Origin: Tropicimonas sp. IMCC34011
GTDB lineage: Bacteria > Pseudomonadota > Alphaproteobacteria > Rhodobacterales > Rhodobacteraceae
NCBI RefSeq assembly: GCF_003390865.1
Contig: NZ_QMEJ01000001.1
Coordinates: forward strand, 496,001 to 560,000
Direction: 5' to 3'
DNA: 64,000 nucleotides
Shown: piece by piece, positions 50,430 through 60,157 of the stretch
Layout: every line of letters begins with the position of its first letter
Numbering within the stretch: the stretch's first letter is position 1
The notes under the pieces: generated by a model
The model's input: only the letters and a program-made list of their open reading frames with translations
Databases searched by the model: none
Told to the model about the DNA's origin: nothing
Position numbers and translations under genes: made by a program

Positions 50430-50891
50430 ATGATCGAGACCGGCCAGCCCGCGCCCGACTTCACCCTGCCCCGCGATGGCGGGGGCGAGATCACCCTGTC
50501 GGATCTGAAGGGCGGCAAGGTCGTGCTCTACTTCTATCCCAAGGACGACACCCCCGGCTGCACCAAGGAGGCGATCGCCTTCACCGAAGACGCGGACGCC
50601 TTCGCCGAGGCCGGAACCACCGTGCTCGGCATCAGCCGGGACAGCGTCGCCAAGCATGACAAGTTCAAGGCAAAACATGAGCTTGGCGTCACTCTCCTCG
50701 CCGATGAGGACGGAACTGTCTGCGAGGAATACGGCACCTGGGTCGAGAAGAGCATGTACGGAAAGACGTATATGGGCGTCGACCGTGCCACCTTCCTGAT
50801 CGATGCGGACGGGGGAATCGCGGAGGTCTGGCGCAAGGTCAAGGTTCCCGGACATGTCGAGGCCGTGCTGAAGGCCGCGCGCGATCTCTGA
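50430..50891 (+). CDS. bcp: Thioredoxin-dependent peroxiredoxin, Bcp/PrxQ
   Basis: This 153-residue peroxiredoxin reduces hydrogen and organic peroxides. The peroxidatic cysteine is C44 in YPKDDTPGCTKEA. The residue five positions later is alanine, so the E. coli Bcp-type resolving cysteine is missing; the other cysteine, in DGTVCEEYGTW (near residue 97), fits the variant in which the resolving cysteine lies in a later helix. KSMYGKTYMGVDRATFLID is typical of this group. The start at 50430 follows GAGGA; a much longer in-frame region upstream is the shadow of the divergent gene. It is divergent from the YhdP-like gene. Confidence 0.93.
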   Translation: MIETGQPAPDFTLPRDGGGEITLSDLKGGKVVLYFYPKDDTPGCTKEAIAFTEDADAFAEAGTTVLGISRDSVAKHDKFKAKHELGVTLLADEDGTVCEEYGTWVEKSMYGKTYMGVDRATFLIDADGGIAEVWRKVKVPGHVEAVLKAARDL

Positions 50892-51118
50892 TCGGCCGGC
50901 GGCCCGCGACCGGGTTCCATAATCCCTGCCGCAATCGGCGGACTTTCGCCGCTTTCGAGCGACTTTGGGCGCCATTCGGACCCCACGGGGCCGGCGAACT
51001 TGCGAAATGTCCGCCGCTTTGCAAAGACCTGACCCCAAGGCGACCGTTGCTTGCGAGGAACAGGTCAGCCTGAAAATGACAGGGGCAAGGTGGGGTTGGA
51101 CATTTGCACACGCGTATC

Positions 51119-52423
51119 ATGAACCGCTTGAACGCAATTCTGGAACGCTACCTGCCGGAGCAGAGACTTTTCCTCCGCTCCGATACCGAAACCCGATTCA
51201 TCCGCCTCCGGCCCGGCACGCAGACCGTCGCCCTCTTTGGCTGCTCCGCCCTCGTCGGCTGGACGATCATCGCCACCGCCATCCTGATGATGGACAGCAT
51301 CGGCGCCGGATCCGTCCGCGAGCAGGCCGAGCGTGAGCAGATCACCTACGAGGCCCGGCTGAACGAACTCTCCGGCGAGCGGGACGCCCGCGCCGAGGAA
51401 GCCGTCGCCGCGCAGGAGCGCTTCAACGCCGCCCTCGATCAGATCTCCAAGATGCAGTCGCAGCTGCTCGCCTCGGAAGATCGCCGCAAGGAGCTCGAGA
51501 CCGGGATCGGCGTGATCCAGGCCACGCTCCGCCGGACAATGACCGAGCGGGATGAGGCATCCGAAGAATCCCAGCGTCTGGCGGCCACGCTAGCCGGCGA
51601 AGTCGCCGTTGAGGGCAAGACCGCCAACATCGCCGACCCCGACCGCACGGTCGAATTCCTCAACGACGCCCTGCAGGCCGCCGCCTCCGAGCGGGACGAG
51701 ATGTCCGATCTTGCGTCCCTCGCTCAGGAAGAGGCCCGCGAGATGGCCTTCCAGCGTGACCTGATCCTCGACCGCAACGACAAGATCTTCACGCAGCTAG
51801 AAGAAGCGCTGACCGTCTCCGTCGAACCGCTCGAGAAGATGTTCTCGGCCGCTGGCCTGCCGCCCGACAGCCTGATCAACTCCGTGAAGTCCGGCTATTC
51901 CGGCCAGGGTGGCCCGCTCACTCCGATCAGCTTCTCCACCAAGGGCGCGCCGCCGTCCGAGGAGGAAGACCGCGCCAACGCGATCCTCCGCGGGCTCGAC
52001 CGGATGAACCTCTACCGCATCGCGGTCGAGAAGGCCCCCTTCGACATGCCCCTGAAGACCGCCTACCGCCAGACCTCTCCCTTCGGGCAACGGTGGGGCC
52101 GGATGCATGAAGGCGTGGATTTCGCCGGCGCCCACGGATCGCCCGTTCTGTCCACCGCCGATGGCGTCGTCACGCACGCCGGCTGGTCCTCCGGCTACGG
52201 CAAGCTGGTGAAAATCAAGCATGAATTCGGGATCGAGACGCGCTACGGCCACAATTCCGAAATCTTCGTAAAGGTCGGGCAAAGAGTCTCGCGCGGTGAC
52301 AAGATTGCTGCTATGGGCAATACCGGCCGCTCGACCGGGACGCATCTCCACTACGAAGTGAGGGTCGGGGGCACCGCCGTGAACCCCATCAAATTCATCA
52401 AGGCAGGGAAGAATGTTTTCTAA
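51119..52423 (+). CDS. M23-family peptidoglycan peptidase with coiled coil
   Basis: This 434-residue envelope protein is predicted to cut peptide crosslinks. A membrane helix lies at about 37-59 after a 36-residue cytoplasmic start, a long coiled-coil region from about 62 to 220 (EQAEREQITYEARLNELSGERDARAEE style) and a C-terminal M23 domain from about 310. Zinc ligands are visible: HEGVD (H and D), and HLHYE (second H), with YGHNSE and GNTGRSTGTH also present, so the peptidase looks active. The ATG at 51119 was chosen; a TTG five codons earlier is possible. The gene overlaps the bactofilin gene by 11 bases. Confidence 0.92.
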   Translation: MNRLNAILERYLPEQRLFLRSDTETRFIRLRPGTQTVALFGCSALVGWTIIATAILMMDSIGAGSVREQAEREQITYEARLNELSGERDARAEEAVAAQERFNAALDQISKMQSQLLASEDRRKELETGIGVIQATLRRTMTERDEASEESQRLAATLAGEVAVEGKTANIADPDRTVEFLNDALQAAASERDEMSDLASLAQEEAREMAFQRDLILDRNDKIFTQLEEALTVSVEPLEKMFSAAGLPPDSLINSVKSGYSGQGGPLTPISFSTKGAPPSEEEDRANAILRGLDRMNLYRIAVEKAPFDMPLKTAYRQTSPFGQRWGRMHEGVDFAGAHGSPVLSTADGVVTHAGWSSGYGKLVKIKHEFGIETRYGHNSEIFVKVGQRVSRGDKIAAMGNTGRSTGTHLHYEVRVGGTAVNPIKFIKAGKNVF

Positions 52424-52973
52424 GAGCCGCATTAACGAGCCCGCGAAGCCGGGCGAGACCGAGGCCCCCTCCCGCTCCGAGACGACCCATGTCCCGACCG
52501 GAAGCAAGACCGGGACAGACCACAAGCCGCCGCAAAGCGCTCCCAAGGCCAAGCCGCCGGCATCGGTCCTGTCCTCGGATCTGACGATCACCGGGAACAT
52601 CAAGACGACCGGCGACGTGCAGGTCGAGGGCACGATCGAGGGTGACATCCGCGCGCACCTGCTGACCGTTGGCGAAGGCGCCACGATCCGCGGCGAGTGC
52701 ATCGCCGACGACGTGGTGGTGAACGGCCGCATCATCGGTCGCGTGCGCGGCCTCAAGGTGCGCCTGACCTCCACCGCACGCGTCGAGGGTGACATCATCC
52801 ACAAGACGATCGCGATAGAGAGCGGTGCCCATTTCGAAGGCTCCGTCCAGCGCAGGGACGACCCGCTGGCGACCCAGAGCGGTGGCGCCCGCGCCCCGGC
52901 GACGTCGCACGGCGGCGACGATGACGGCGCCCGGCAATCGCACCAGCCCCGGCCCCAGAAGGCGACGAGCTGA
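52413..52973 (+). CDS. Bactofilin
   Basis: This 186-residue protein is a bactofilin (DUF583), a self-polymerising beta-helical scaffold. The core at about 51-145 has the repeated short strands of the fold (SSDLTITGNIKTTGDVQVEGTIEGDI, then VVVNGRIIGRVRGLKVRL), flanked by disordered Pro/Ser/Lys-rich N- and C-terminal tails. It starts inside the last codons of the M23 gene with GGGAAG just upstream. In Hyphomonas, an M23 peptidase gene overlapping a bactofilin gene (LmdC-BacA) shapes the cell and stalk, so these two probably function as a cell-shape or division-site module here. Confidence 0.92.
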   Translation: MFSKSRINEPAKPGETEAPSRSETTHVPTGSKTGTDHKPPQSAPKAKPPASVLSSDLTITGNIKTTGDVQVEGTIEGDIRAHLLTVGEGATIRGECIADDVVVNGRIIGRVRGLKVRLTSTARVEGDIIHKTIAIESGAHFEGSVQRRDDPLATQSGGARAPATSHGGDDDGARQSHQPRPQKATS

Positions 52974-53006
52974 CGCCGCGAGCCGGCACAGGACATGAGA
53001 CGGATG

Positions 53007-53038
53007 AAGGCGGGCCCTGCGGCCCGCCTTTTCTTTTG
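53007..53038 (+). terminator. Rho-independent terminator after bactofilin
   Basis: AAGGCGGGCC (53007-53016) pairs perfectly with GGCCCGCCTT (53021-53030) around a CTGC loop, then TTCTTTT follows. It lies 34 bases after the bactofilin stop. Confidence 0.9.
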
Positions 53039-53396
53039 CGGTCAGGGTGCCGACCCCGCCAGCTGGGTGGCAGCTTCACCGTGAGGCAACGAGTATGGAG
53101 AGGGGAAGGAAGGCGAGCGACCGCGGGGTACTCATCGCTTGTTAAGGGACCCTTGCAGGCCGAAGACGCCCGGGACCGTGATGAGCGACGCGGCTAAGTT
53201 CCTGGCCAGACCCGCTGAAGGTCGCAGGAGAAGAGCCGACCAGCTTCATCAGCAGTCCGGGCGCCGAAGGCCCGGCAACGTCGCCGATAATGAGTGCCTC
53301 ACGTCGGCCCTGGTCCGCGTCGTCGGCTTGCGCTCTTGCAAATGAGCTGATCCTGCGATGCGCCGTCCCAGCAGCGACCGCCCCCCGGTCGGCGGC
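53039..53396. other. Intergenic region of about 360 bases with GC-rich structure
   Basis: No convincing coding frame was found. CCGGGC (53257-53262) pairs with GCCCGG (53270-53275) around a seven-base loop, and CTGAAGGTCG at 53214-53223 is partly complementary to CGACCAGCTTC at 53237-53247. I do not recognise tmRNA, SRP RNA or RNase P RNA signatures. A small ncRNA is possible but only suggested by structure. The bases before the prfB stop may also include a transcription end for prfB. Confidence 0.35.
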
Positions 53397-54521
53397 CTAC
53401 TCGGCCTGCGCTTCGCTGCGGCTCTTGCCGGAGACTTCGAGAGCGAGGGTCGCGCCCATCAGGCCATCGAGATCACCGTCCAGGACGCCCTGCGTATCCG
53501 AGGTCTCGAAGTTCGTCCGGAGGTCCTTCACCATCTGGTAGGGCTGAAGGACGTAAGACCGGATCTGGTTGCCCCAGCCAGCCTCTCCCTTGGCCTCGTG
53601 GGCTTCCTGGATCGAGGCAGTGCGACGGTCCAGCTCCATCTGGTAGAGCCGGGATTTCAGCGCCTTCATGGCGATGTCCCGGTTCTGGTGCTGGGACTTC
53701 TCGGAACTCGTCACGACGATGCCGGTGGGGATGTGCGTGATCCGGACGGCGGAATCCGTCGTGTTGACGTGCTGGCCGCCGGCGCCGGAGGAGCGGTAGG
53801 TGTCGAGGCGGATATCGGCCGGGTTCACCTCGATCTCGATATTGTCGTCCACCACCGGGTAGACCCAGACCGAGCTGAAGGAGGTGTGTCGCCGCGCTGA
53901 GCTGTCATAGGGCGAGATGCGCACGAGACGGTGGACACCGCTCTCGGATTTCAGCCAGCCATAGGCGTTGTGCCCGGTGATCTTGTAGGTGGCTGACTTG
54001 ATGCCCGCCTCCTCGCCGTCGCTCCGTGCCTGCAGCTCGACGTCATAGCCCTTGGATTCCGCCCAGCGGACATACATCCGGGCGAGCATGCTGGCCCAGT
54101 CGCAGCTTTCCGTGCCCCCTGCCCCAGCATTCACCTCGAGGAACGTGTCGTTGGAATCCGCCTCACCGTCCAGCAGCGCCTCGATCTCCTTGGCGGCGGC
54201 CTTCTCGGCGAGGGACTTCAGCGCGGCCTCGGCTTCGGCGACGACCTCGTCGTCCCCCTCCGCTTCGCCAAGCTCGATCAGTTCGATCTGATCCTCGAGC
54301 TCCTGTGCGATGCCGTCATGCGTTCCGATCGCATCGACCAGCGCCTGACGTTCCCGCATGAGCTTCTGTGCGGCGGCCGGATCGTTCCAGAGGTCGGGGT
54401 TCTCGACGCGGGCGTCGAACTCTTCGAGCCGGTGATCCGCGGTCTCGCGATCCAGGCGCTGGCCGAGGAGCTTCAGCGATTTGCGGATCCGCTCGGCGGT
54501 GTTCTGGGCTTCGGCCCGCAT
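53397..54521 (-). CDS. prfB: Peptide chain release factor 2
   Basis: This 374-residue factor recognises UAA and UGA stop codons. The catalytic GGQ lies in [16 protein letters not shown]. The codon-recognition tripeptide, SPF in E. coli, is SPY in [16 protein letters not shown] recall this tyrosine form from alphaproteobacterial RF2. The frame is continuous from the start at 54521, with no UGA-dependent frameshift site like that in E. coli prfB. The ATG was chosen because [16 protein letters not shown] is a normal start and the longer frame adds unlike residues. The preceding gene in the same direction is mrcA. Confidence 0.96.
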   Translation of the reverse strand: MRAEAQNTAERIRKSLKLLGQRLDRETADHRLEEFDARVENPDLWNDPAAAQKLMRERQALVDAIGTHDGIAQELEDQIELIELGEAEGDDEVVAEAEAALKSLAEKAAAKEIEALLDGEADSNDTFLEVNAGAGGTESCDWASMLARMYVRWAESKGYDVELQARSDGEEAGIKSATYKITGHNAYGWLKSESGVHRLVRISPYDSSARRHTSFSSVWVYPVVDDNIEIEVNPADIRLDTYRSSGAGGQHVNTTDSAVRITHIPTGIVVTSSEKSQHQNRDIAMKALKSRLYQMELDRRTASIQEAHEAKGEAGWGNQIRSYVLQPYQMVKDLRTNFETSDTQGVLDGDLDGLMGATLALEVSGKSRSEAQAE

Positions 54522-54623
54522 GGCGGTTCTCCAAAGTTCGGGTCGGACACAGCTTCTATCCCGCGCGGCGACGCGCGGCAAGCGGGCGCCCTCTCGAGGG
54601 AGCGCCCAGGCGTCCGGCGATGA

Positions 54624-57158
54624 TCAGTACAGGCCGCCGGAGCTCATGGAGCCGAAGGAGGCCTTGGGGGCAATCTTGACCTGCCGGCCGGTCGAGGTGG
54701 TCACGACCTCTCCCGCCCCGCGGTCGGTTTCCCCGCGGGAGAACATCGGCAGGTTGTTCCCCATGGCGAAGCCGCCATCGACCACGGCGCCGCCGAAGCC
54801 CATGAGCGGATCCGCCCCGTCACGGAAATACTCCGCGACGACATTGGGACCGGAGGCACTGTCCGGCAGACGGGCCCCCGAGAAGCGGTCGATCTTCACG
54901 AAGTGACCGCCCGGCGGGACCTTGAACTTGCCGCCGCCGTACTTCGCCGTCGCCTTCTTCATGAACCGGTCGAAGACCGGACCGCAGGTGGTGCCGCCAT
55001 AGGCGCGGCCGAGGCTGCGCGGACGGTCGTAGCCGATGTAGCAGCCGGCCGCGATATTGCTGGTGAAGCCGACGAACCAGACATCCTTCGCGTCGTTCGT
55101 CGTACCGGTCTTGCCGGCGACCGGAACGGGCAGCGTGACGATGCCGGCGGCGGTGCCGCGCTGAACGACGCCCTGCAGCATCGAGGTGAGCTGGTAGGCG
55201 GTGATCGCGTCGATGACGCGCTCGTTGTCGGCCACGATGCGCGGCGCCTCGCCGGAGGGCAGCGAGGCCAGCGTGCAGTCGGCGCAGGAGCGCTGGTCGT
55301 GGCGGTAGACGGTCTTGCCCCAGCGGTCCTGGACCCGGTCGACAAGCGTCGGCTCCACCCGCTCGCCGCCATTGGCGAACATGGAATAGGCCGCGACCAT
55401 CTTGAAGATCGTGGTTTCCTCGGAGCCGAGGGCGTTGGCGAGGAAGGGGCTCATGTCATCGTAGACGCCGAACTCCTCGGCATAGCGCGCGATGGTGTCC
55501 ATCCCGACTTCCTGCGCGAGGCGGACGGTCATCAGGTTCCGGCTCTGCTCGATGCCCGTGCGCAGCGGCGTCGGGCCGTAGAACTTGTTGGACGAGTTCT
55601 TCGGCCGCCAGACGCCTTGCGCGGTGTCCACCTCGATGGGCGCGTCGACGACGATGGTGGCGGGCGTGTAGCCGGAGTCGAGCGCCGCGGCGTAGACGAA
55701 GGGCTTGAAGGCCGAGCCGGGCTGACGCGTGGCCTGGGTTGCGCGGTTGAAGACCGAGTGCTGATAGGAAAAGCCGCCCTGCATGGCGATGACCCGTCCG
55801 TTATGCACGTCCATCGCCATGAACCCGCCCTCGACCTCCGGCACCTGGCGCAGCGTCCAGCGGATGAAGGAGCCATCATCGTCCGAGGTCATCTTGCGGA
55901 CATGGACCACGTCGCCGACCTCGAGGATCTCCGAGGGGCGCGAGGCGCGGGAAATCCAGCCCATGTCGTCGGACGTGACCCAGTTGCCCTCCTCCGTTTC
56001 CTCGACGCCCTCGATCCCGAGCCGCGCATTGCCGGCATCGGAGAGGGCGAGGACGACGGCGGGGTGCCACTCGTTCTCAAGATCGATGTCGCGCGCGATG
56101 TCCACCTCGGCGAGGGCGGCGCGCCAGGCCTCTTCGGAGCCGAGGCGATCCGTCTCGATCGTCTTGCCGGAGCCGCGCCAGCGGCCGAGGGAGCGGTCGT
56201 AATCCTCGAGCGCCTCGCGCAGGGCCCCGGCGGCCTCGATCTGCAGCTCCGGGTCCACGGTGGCGCGGATCGTCAGACCTCCGCCGAAGAACTCCTCCTC
56301 CCCGAACGTGCCCGACAGCTGGCGGCGGATCTCGTCGGTGAAATAGCTGCGGGGGGGAAGCTCGGTGCGGTAGCCTTCGAGATCGTCGCTCTGGACGGTC
56401 TGAAGTGGCGCGTTCTTGGCCGCTTCGTAGGCCTCATTGCTGATATACCCGTTCTCGAGCATCTCCCGCAGGACGAAGTTCCGGCGCGCGACGGCGGCGT
56501 CGTAATCCCGGACGGGATGAAGGTTGGAGGGCGCCTTCGGCAGCGCGGCGAGATACGCCGCTTCGCCGGGGGACAGCTCGTCCAGGTCCTTGTTGAAGTA
56601 GGATTGCGCCGCGGCGGCGACGCCATAGGAGTTCACGCCGAGATAGATCTCGTTGAGATAGAGCTCGAGGATCTTGTCCTTCGGCAGGGCTTCCTCCACG
56701 CGCGAGGCGAGGATCAGTTCCTTGATTTTCCGCTCGACCGAGCGGTCGCCCGAGAGCAGGAAGTTCTTCATCACCTGCTGGGTGATCGTGGATGCGCCGC
56801 GAAGGCGACCGCCCTGCGCCGCGTCGACCGCCGCGGCCACCATGCCGAGCGGGTCGTAGCCGCGGTGAGAGTAGAAGTTCTTGTCTTCGGCCGAGATGAA
56901 GGCCTGCTTCACCAAGTCCGGGATATCGCTCGCGGGCACGAAGAGGCGCCGCTCGACGGCGAACTCGTCGATGATCCGTCCCTCGGTGGAGTAGATCCGG
57001 GAGATCGTCTTCGGCGCGTAGGTCGCGAGATCGTCATGATCGGGGAGCTCCCGGCCATACATCCAGAAGATGCCGCCGATCAGCAGCGCGCCGAACAGTG
57101 CCCCCGTGGTCAGGAGCGTGAACAGGCCGCCGAAGAGCGAAGTGAGAGCCCTGAGCAT
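54624..57158 (-). CDS. mrcA: Class A penicillin-binding protein (PBP1A)
   Basis: This 844-residue bifunctional peptidoglycan synthase has a membrane helix at about 12-33. The glycosyltransferase domain (about 55-230) holds catalytic E91 in SAEDKNFYSHRG and the STITQQVMKN motif. The transpeptidase domain has PGSAFKPFVY (SxxK), EQSRNLM (SxN) and GKTGTTND (KTGT) in order. An extra region between them (about 300-420) contains the OB-like insert of PBP1A. The ATG at 57158 begins the helix; a longer frame of 92 residues is non-coding. It is 102 bases upstream of prfB in the same direction. Confidence 0.96.
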   Translation of the reverse strand: MLRALTSLFGGLFTLLTTGALFGALLIGGIFWMYGRELPDHDDLATYAPKTISRIYSTEGRIIDEFAVERRLFVPASDIPDLVKQAFISAEDKNFYSHRGYDPLGMVAAAVDAAQGGRLRGASTITQQVMKNFLLSGDRSVERKIKELILASRVEEALPKDKILELYLNEIYLGVNSYGVAAAAQSYFNKDLDELSPGEAAYLAALPKAPSNLHPVRDYDAAVARRNFVLREMLENGYISNEAYEAAKNAPLQTVQSDDLEGYRTELPPRSYFTDEIRRQLSGTFGEEEFFGGGLTIRATVDPELQIEAAGALREALEDYDRSLGRWRGSGKTIETDRLGSEEAWRAALAEVDIARDIDLENEWHPAVVLALSDAGNARLGIEGVEETEEGNWVTSDDMGWISRASRPSEILEVGDVVHVRKMTSDDDGSFIRWTLRQVPEVEGGFMAMDVHNGRVIAMQGGFSYQHSVFNRATQATRQPGSAFKPFVYAAALDSGYTPATIVVDAPIEVDTAQGVWRPKNSSNKFYGPTPLRTGIEQSRNLMTVRLAQEVGMDTIARYAEEFGVYDDMSPFLANALGSEETTIFKMVAAYSMFANGGERVEPTLVDRVQDRWGKTVYRHDQRSCADCTLASLPSGEAPRIVADNERVIDAITAYQLTSMLQGVVQRGTAAGIVTLPVPVAGKTGTTNDAKDVWFVGFTSNIAAGCYIGYDRPRSLGRAYGGTTCGPVFDRFMKKATAKYGGGKFKVPPGGHFVKIDRFSGARLPDSASGPNVVAEYFRDGADPLMGFGGAVVDGGFAMGNNLPMFSRGETDRGAGEVVTTSTGRQVKIAPKASFGSMSSGGLY

Positions 57159-57417
57159 GATGGTGCAATCTCCGGAAAAAGCTCGCCGATGTATAGGGCG
57201 TCGCGCCCCTCTGGTCAAAACCTGGCTGGCCGAAAGCCCCCCGGTCCGGCAGTCACGATCGCGTATGCCGTTTGCGGTGAACGGCGGATAAAGACAAGAG
57301 GACGCGCCACGGGAACAGCGGATTGATGCGCGCGGGATCCGGTGCCCCCGCCGGCCCCGGCCTCGACCGCGCATCCAGCCGTGCCGTAAAACGTCTGCAA
57401 GCGCTCCGCTACAGAAG
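57159..57417. other. Intergenic region between lon and mrcA
   Basis: The intergenic distance from the mrcA start to the lon stop is 315 bases. No gene was seen in it. The 60 bases just upstream of mrcA include AT-richer DNA that may carry its promoter. The only structure is the hairpin at 57418-57453. Confidence 0.4.
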
Positions 57418-57456
57418 AAGGGGGCGCCCGCCACTTAAGGCGAACGCCCCCTTTTT
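57418..57456. terminator. Terminator-like hairpin after lon
   Basis: AAGGGGGCG (57418-57426) and CGCCCCCTT (57445-57453) are perfectly complementary with an 18-base loop. The T run is better on the plus strand (TTTTT) than on the minus strand, on which lon is read, so its direction of action is unclear. Confidence 0.6.
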
Positions 57457-57473
57457 GTCGGGTCAGACCGGCG

Positions 57474-59891
57474 TCAATGCGTGGTCTGCGCCGGATCACC
57501 CATCCGCGCGGCAAGCTCGGCCGCGCGCGCCGCGGCCGCGGCTTCCTCGGCCGCCTCGTCCCATTCGATGGGCGTCGGCTTGCGCACGAGGGCGTGCTCC
57601 AGAACCTCGCTCACGTGGGACACGGGGATGATCGTCAGCCCCTCCTTCACGTTGTCCGGAATCTCCGGCAGGTCCTTCTCGTTCTCCTCCGGGATCAGCA
57701 CGGTCGTGATGCCGCCCCGAAGTGCCGCGAGGAGCTTCTCCTTCAACCCGCCGATGGCGGAGGCATTGCCGCGCAGGGTGACCTCGCCCGTCATGGCGAT
57801 ATCCTTGCGGACCGGAATCTGCGTCAGCGAGGAGACGATGGCGGTGACCATCGCGAGGCCCGCCGACGGCCCGTCCTTCGGGGTCGCCCCGTCCGGCACG
57901 TGAACGTGGATGTCCATCGTGTCGAACTTCGGCGGCTTCACCCCGATCGCCGGGGCGATCGAGCGGACGTAGGAGGAGGCCGCGTCGATCGATTCCTTCA
58001 TGACGTCACCGAGCTTGCCGGTGGTCTTCATCCGGCCCTTGCCCGGCAGGCGAAGCGCCTCGATCTGGAGCAGGTCCCCGCCGACGGAGGTATAGGCAAG
58101 ACCGGTGACGACGCCGATCTGGTCCTCCTTCTCGGCCAGACCGTAGCGATGACGCTTCACTCCGAGCAGGTCCTCGAGGTTGTCCGTCGTGACGACGAGG
58201 CTCTCGACCTCCTTCTTGACGATCCGGGTCACGGCCTTGCGCGCGAGCTTCGCCAGCTCCCGCTCGAGGTTCCGCACGCCCGCCTCGCGGGTGTAGGTGC
58301 GGATGATCTCTGTCAGCGCCTCGTCCTCGATGCGGAACTCGGCCTTCTTCAGACCGTGATCCTTCACCTGCTTCGGGATGAGATGCCGGCGCGCGATCTC
58401 GGCCTTCTCCTCCTCGGTGTAGCCGGCGAGCGGAATGATCTCCATCCGGTCGAGAAGCGGTCCGGGCATGTTGTACGAGTTCGCCGTCGTCAGGAACATC
58501 ACGTTCGACAGGTCGTACTCGACTTCGAGGTAGTGATCCGAGAAGGTGCCGTTCTGCTCCGGATCCAGCACTTCGAGCATGGCCGACGCCGGGTCGCCTC
58601 GGAAATCCTGACCCATCTTGTCGATCTCGTCGAGCAGGATGAGCGGGTTCGTGGTCTTCGCCTTCTTCAGCGCCTGGATGATCTTGCCGGGCATGGAGCC
58701 GATATAGGTCCGGCGGTGCCCGCGGATCTCGCTCTCGTCCCGCACGCCGCCAAGCGAGATGCGGATGAACTCACGCCCCGTCGCCTTCGCGACCGACTTG
58801 CCAAGGGAGGTCTTGCCGACGCCCGGAGGGCCGACGAGGCACATGATCGGCCCCTTCAGCTTCTTGGAGCGTTGCTGCACCGCGAGGTACTCGACGATGC
58901 GCTCCTTCACCTTCTCGAGGCTGTAGTGATCGTCATCGAGGATCTGCTGGGCGCGGCCCAGGTCCTTCTTGACGCGCGACTTCGTCCCCCACGGGATGGA
59001 CAGCATCCAGTCGAGGTAGTTGCGCACGACCGTCGCCTCGGCCGACATCGGGCTCATGTTCTTGAGCTTCTTGAGCTCCGCCTCGGCCTTCTCGCGCGCC
59101 TCGGTGGAGAACTTCGTCTCGGCGATCTTCGCCTCCAGCTCGGCCACCTCGTTCTGGCCGTCCTCGCCGTCCCCGAGCTCCTTCTGAATGGCCTTCATCT
59201 GCTCATTCAGATAGTATTCCCGCTGGGTGCGCTCCATCTGCGACTTGACGCGGGTCTTGATCTTCTTCTCGACCTGCAGGACGGACATCTCCCCCTGCAT
59301 CAGGCCATAGACCTTCTCCAGCCGCTCGGCGACGGAGAGCGTTTCCAACAGTTCCTGCTTCTTGCCCACGTCCACGCCGAGATGGCCCGAGACGAGATCG
59401 GCCAGCTTGGCGGGCTCCTTCGTTTCGGACACGGCGGCAAGAGCGTCCTCGGGGACGTTCTTCTTCACCTTGGCGTAGCGTTCGAATTCCTCGGAGACGG
59501 AGCGCAGGAGGGCTCGGGCGGTCTCCTCGTCCCCTGCCGTTTCCTCGAGCGGCTCGGCACGCGCCTCGAAGAAGTCGTCGTCGCGGGTGAATTCGGTGAT
59601 GGTCACGCGGCTGCGGCCTTCGACCAGCACCTTCACGGTGCCGTCGGGCAGCTTCAGAAGCTGCAGAACGTTCGCCAGCACGCCGGCGCGGTAGATGCCA
59701 TCCGCATCCGGATCGTCCTCGGCCGGGTCCTTCTGGCTCGACAGCAGGATTTCCTTGTCATCCTGCATGACCTCTTCAAGCGCGCGCACGGACTTGTCGC
59801 GACCGACGAAGAGCGGAACGACCATGTGCGGAAAGACGACGATGTCACGAAGCGGCAGGACCGGATAGGATTGGCTCTTTTGATCAGTCAT
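57474..59891 (-). CDS. lon: ATP-dependent protease Lon
   Basis: This 805-residue protease degrades damaged and regulatory proteins. The N-terminal LonA substrate domain starts [21 protein letters not shown]. The AAA+ part has Walker [14 protein letters not shown] and Walker [12 protein letters not shown]. The C-terminal protease has the Ser-Lys dyad, with serine in [11 protein letters not shown] and the lysine some 43 residues later ([10 protein letters not shown]). The start at 59891 was chosen; the longer frame adds 16 unlike residues. A heat-shock promoter was sought upstream but no convincing match was found. Confidence 0.97.
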   Translation of the reverse strand: MTDQKSQSYPVLPLRDIVVFPHMVVPLFVGRDKSVRALEEVMQDDKEILLSSQKDPAEDDPDADGIYRAGVLANVLQLLKLPDGTVKVLVEGRSRVTITEFTRDDDFFEARAEPLEETAGDEETARALLRSVSEEFERYAKVKKNVPEDALAAVSETKEPAKLADLVSGHLGVDVGKKQELLETLSVAERLEKVYGLMQGEMSVLQVEKKIKTRVKSQMERTQREYYLNEQMKAIQKELGDGEDGQNEVAELEAKIAETKFSTEAREKAEAELKKLKNMSPMSAEATVVRNYLDWMLSIPWGTKSRVKKDLGRAQQILDDDHYSLEKVKERIVEYLAVQQRSKKLKGPIMCLVGPPGVGKTSLGKSVAKATGREFIRISLGGVRDESEIRGHRRTYIGSMPGKIIQALKKAKTTNPLILLDEIDKMGQDFRGDPASAMLEVLDPEQNGTFSDHYLEVEYDLSNVMFLTTANSYNMPGPLLDRMEIIPLAGYTEEEKAEIARRHLIPKQVKDHGLKKAEFRIEDEALTEIIRTYTREAGVRNLERELAKLARKAVTRIVKKEVESLVVTTDNLEDLLGVKRHRYGLAEKEDQIGVVTGLAYTSVGGDLLQIEALRLPGKGRMKTTGKLGDVMKESIDAASSYVRSIAPAIGVKPPKFDTMDIHVHVPDGATPKDGPSAGLAMVTAIVSSLTQIPVRKDIAMTGEVTLRGNASAIGGLKEKLLAALRGGITTVLIPEENEKDLPEIPDNVKEGLTIIPVSHVSEVLEHALVRKPTPIEWDEAAEEAAAAARAAELAARMGDPAQTTH

Positions 59892-60100
59892 GCTCGGGTT
59901 CCTTTGTTCTCTTTGGCAAGAAGGGTCGGGTCCCGCCAAGCGGCAACCTCTCGCCCTTCTCCGGGCAACGGCATTCAGGTGGGTATGCCGGCCGCCCCGT
60001 TCAATCGCGGATCTTCTGGACAGGGACGCAGTCTGCCTGTCGCGAGAGCCCGCGGCAAGGGCACGTCACACTTCGGAGAGCAGGATTTGAGCGATATACA

Positions 60101-60129
60101 AAGGGGCGCGGCAGTTGCGCCGCGCCCCT
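60101..60129 (-). terminator. Hairpin after the OYE gene
   Basis: AGGGGCGCGGC (60102-60112) pairs perfectly with GCCGCGCCCCT (60119-60129) around a six-base loop, 29 bases beyond the OYE stop on the minus strand. It is followed by a short T run (TTTG) only, so a partial terminator. Confidence 0.6.
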
Positions 60130-60157
60130 CCTCCTGTCTCCGGGACCTGAAGCCGGA

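Noticed and set aside
54903-57326. 807-codon open frame on the plus strand opposite mrcA
   Set aside because: Antisense of an intact class A PBP; no motif and no ribosome site.
59892-60100. Heat-shock (sigma-32) promoter in front of lon
   Set aside because: Candidate elements upstream of lon have wrong spacing or weak -10 sequences, so I do not claim it.
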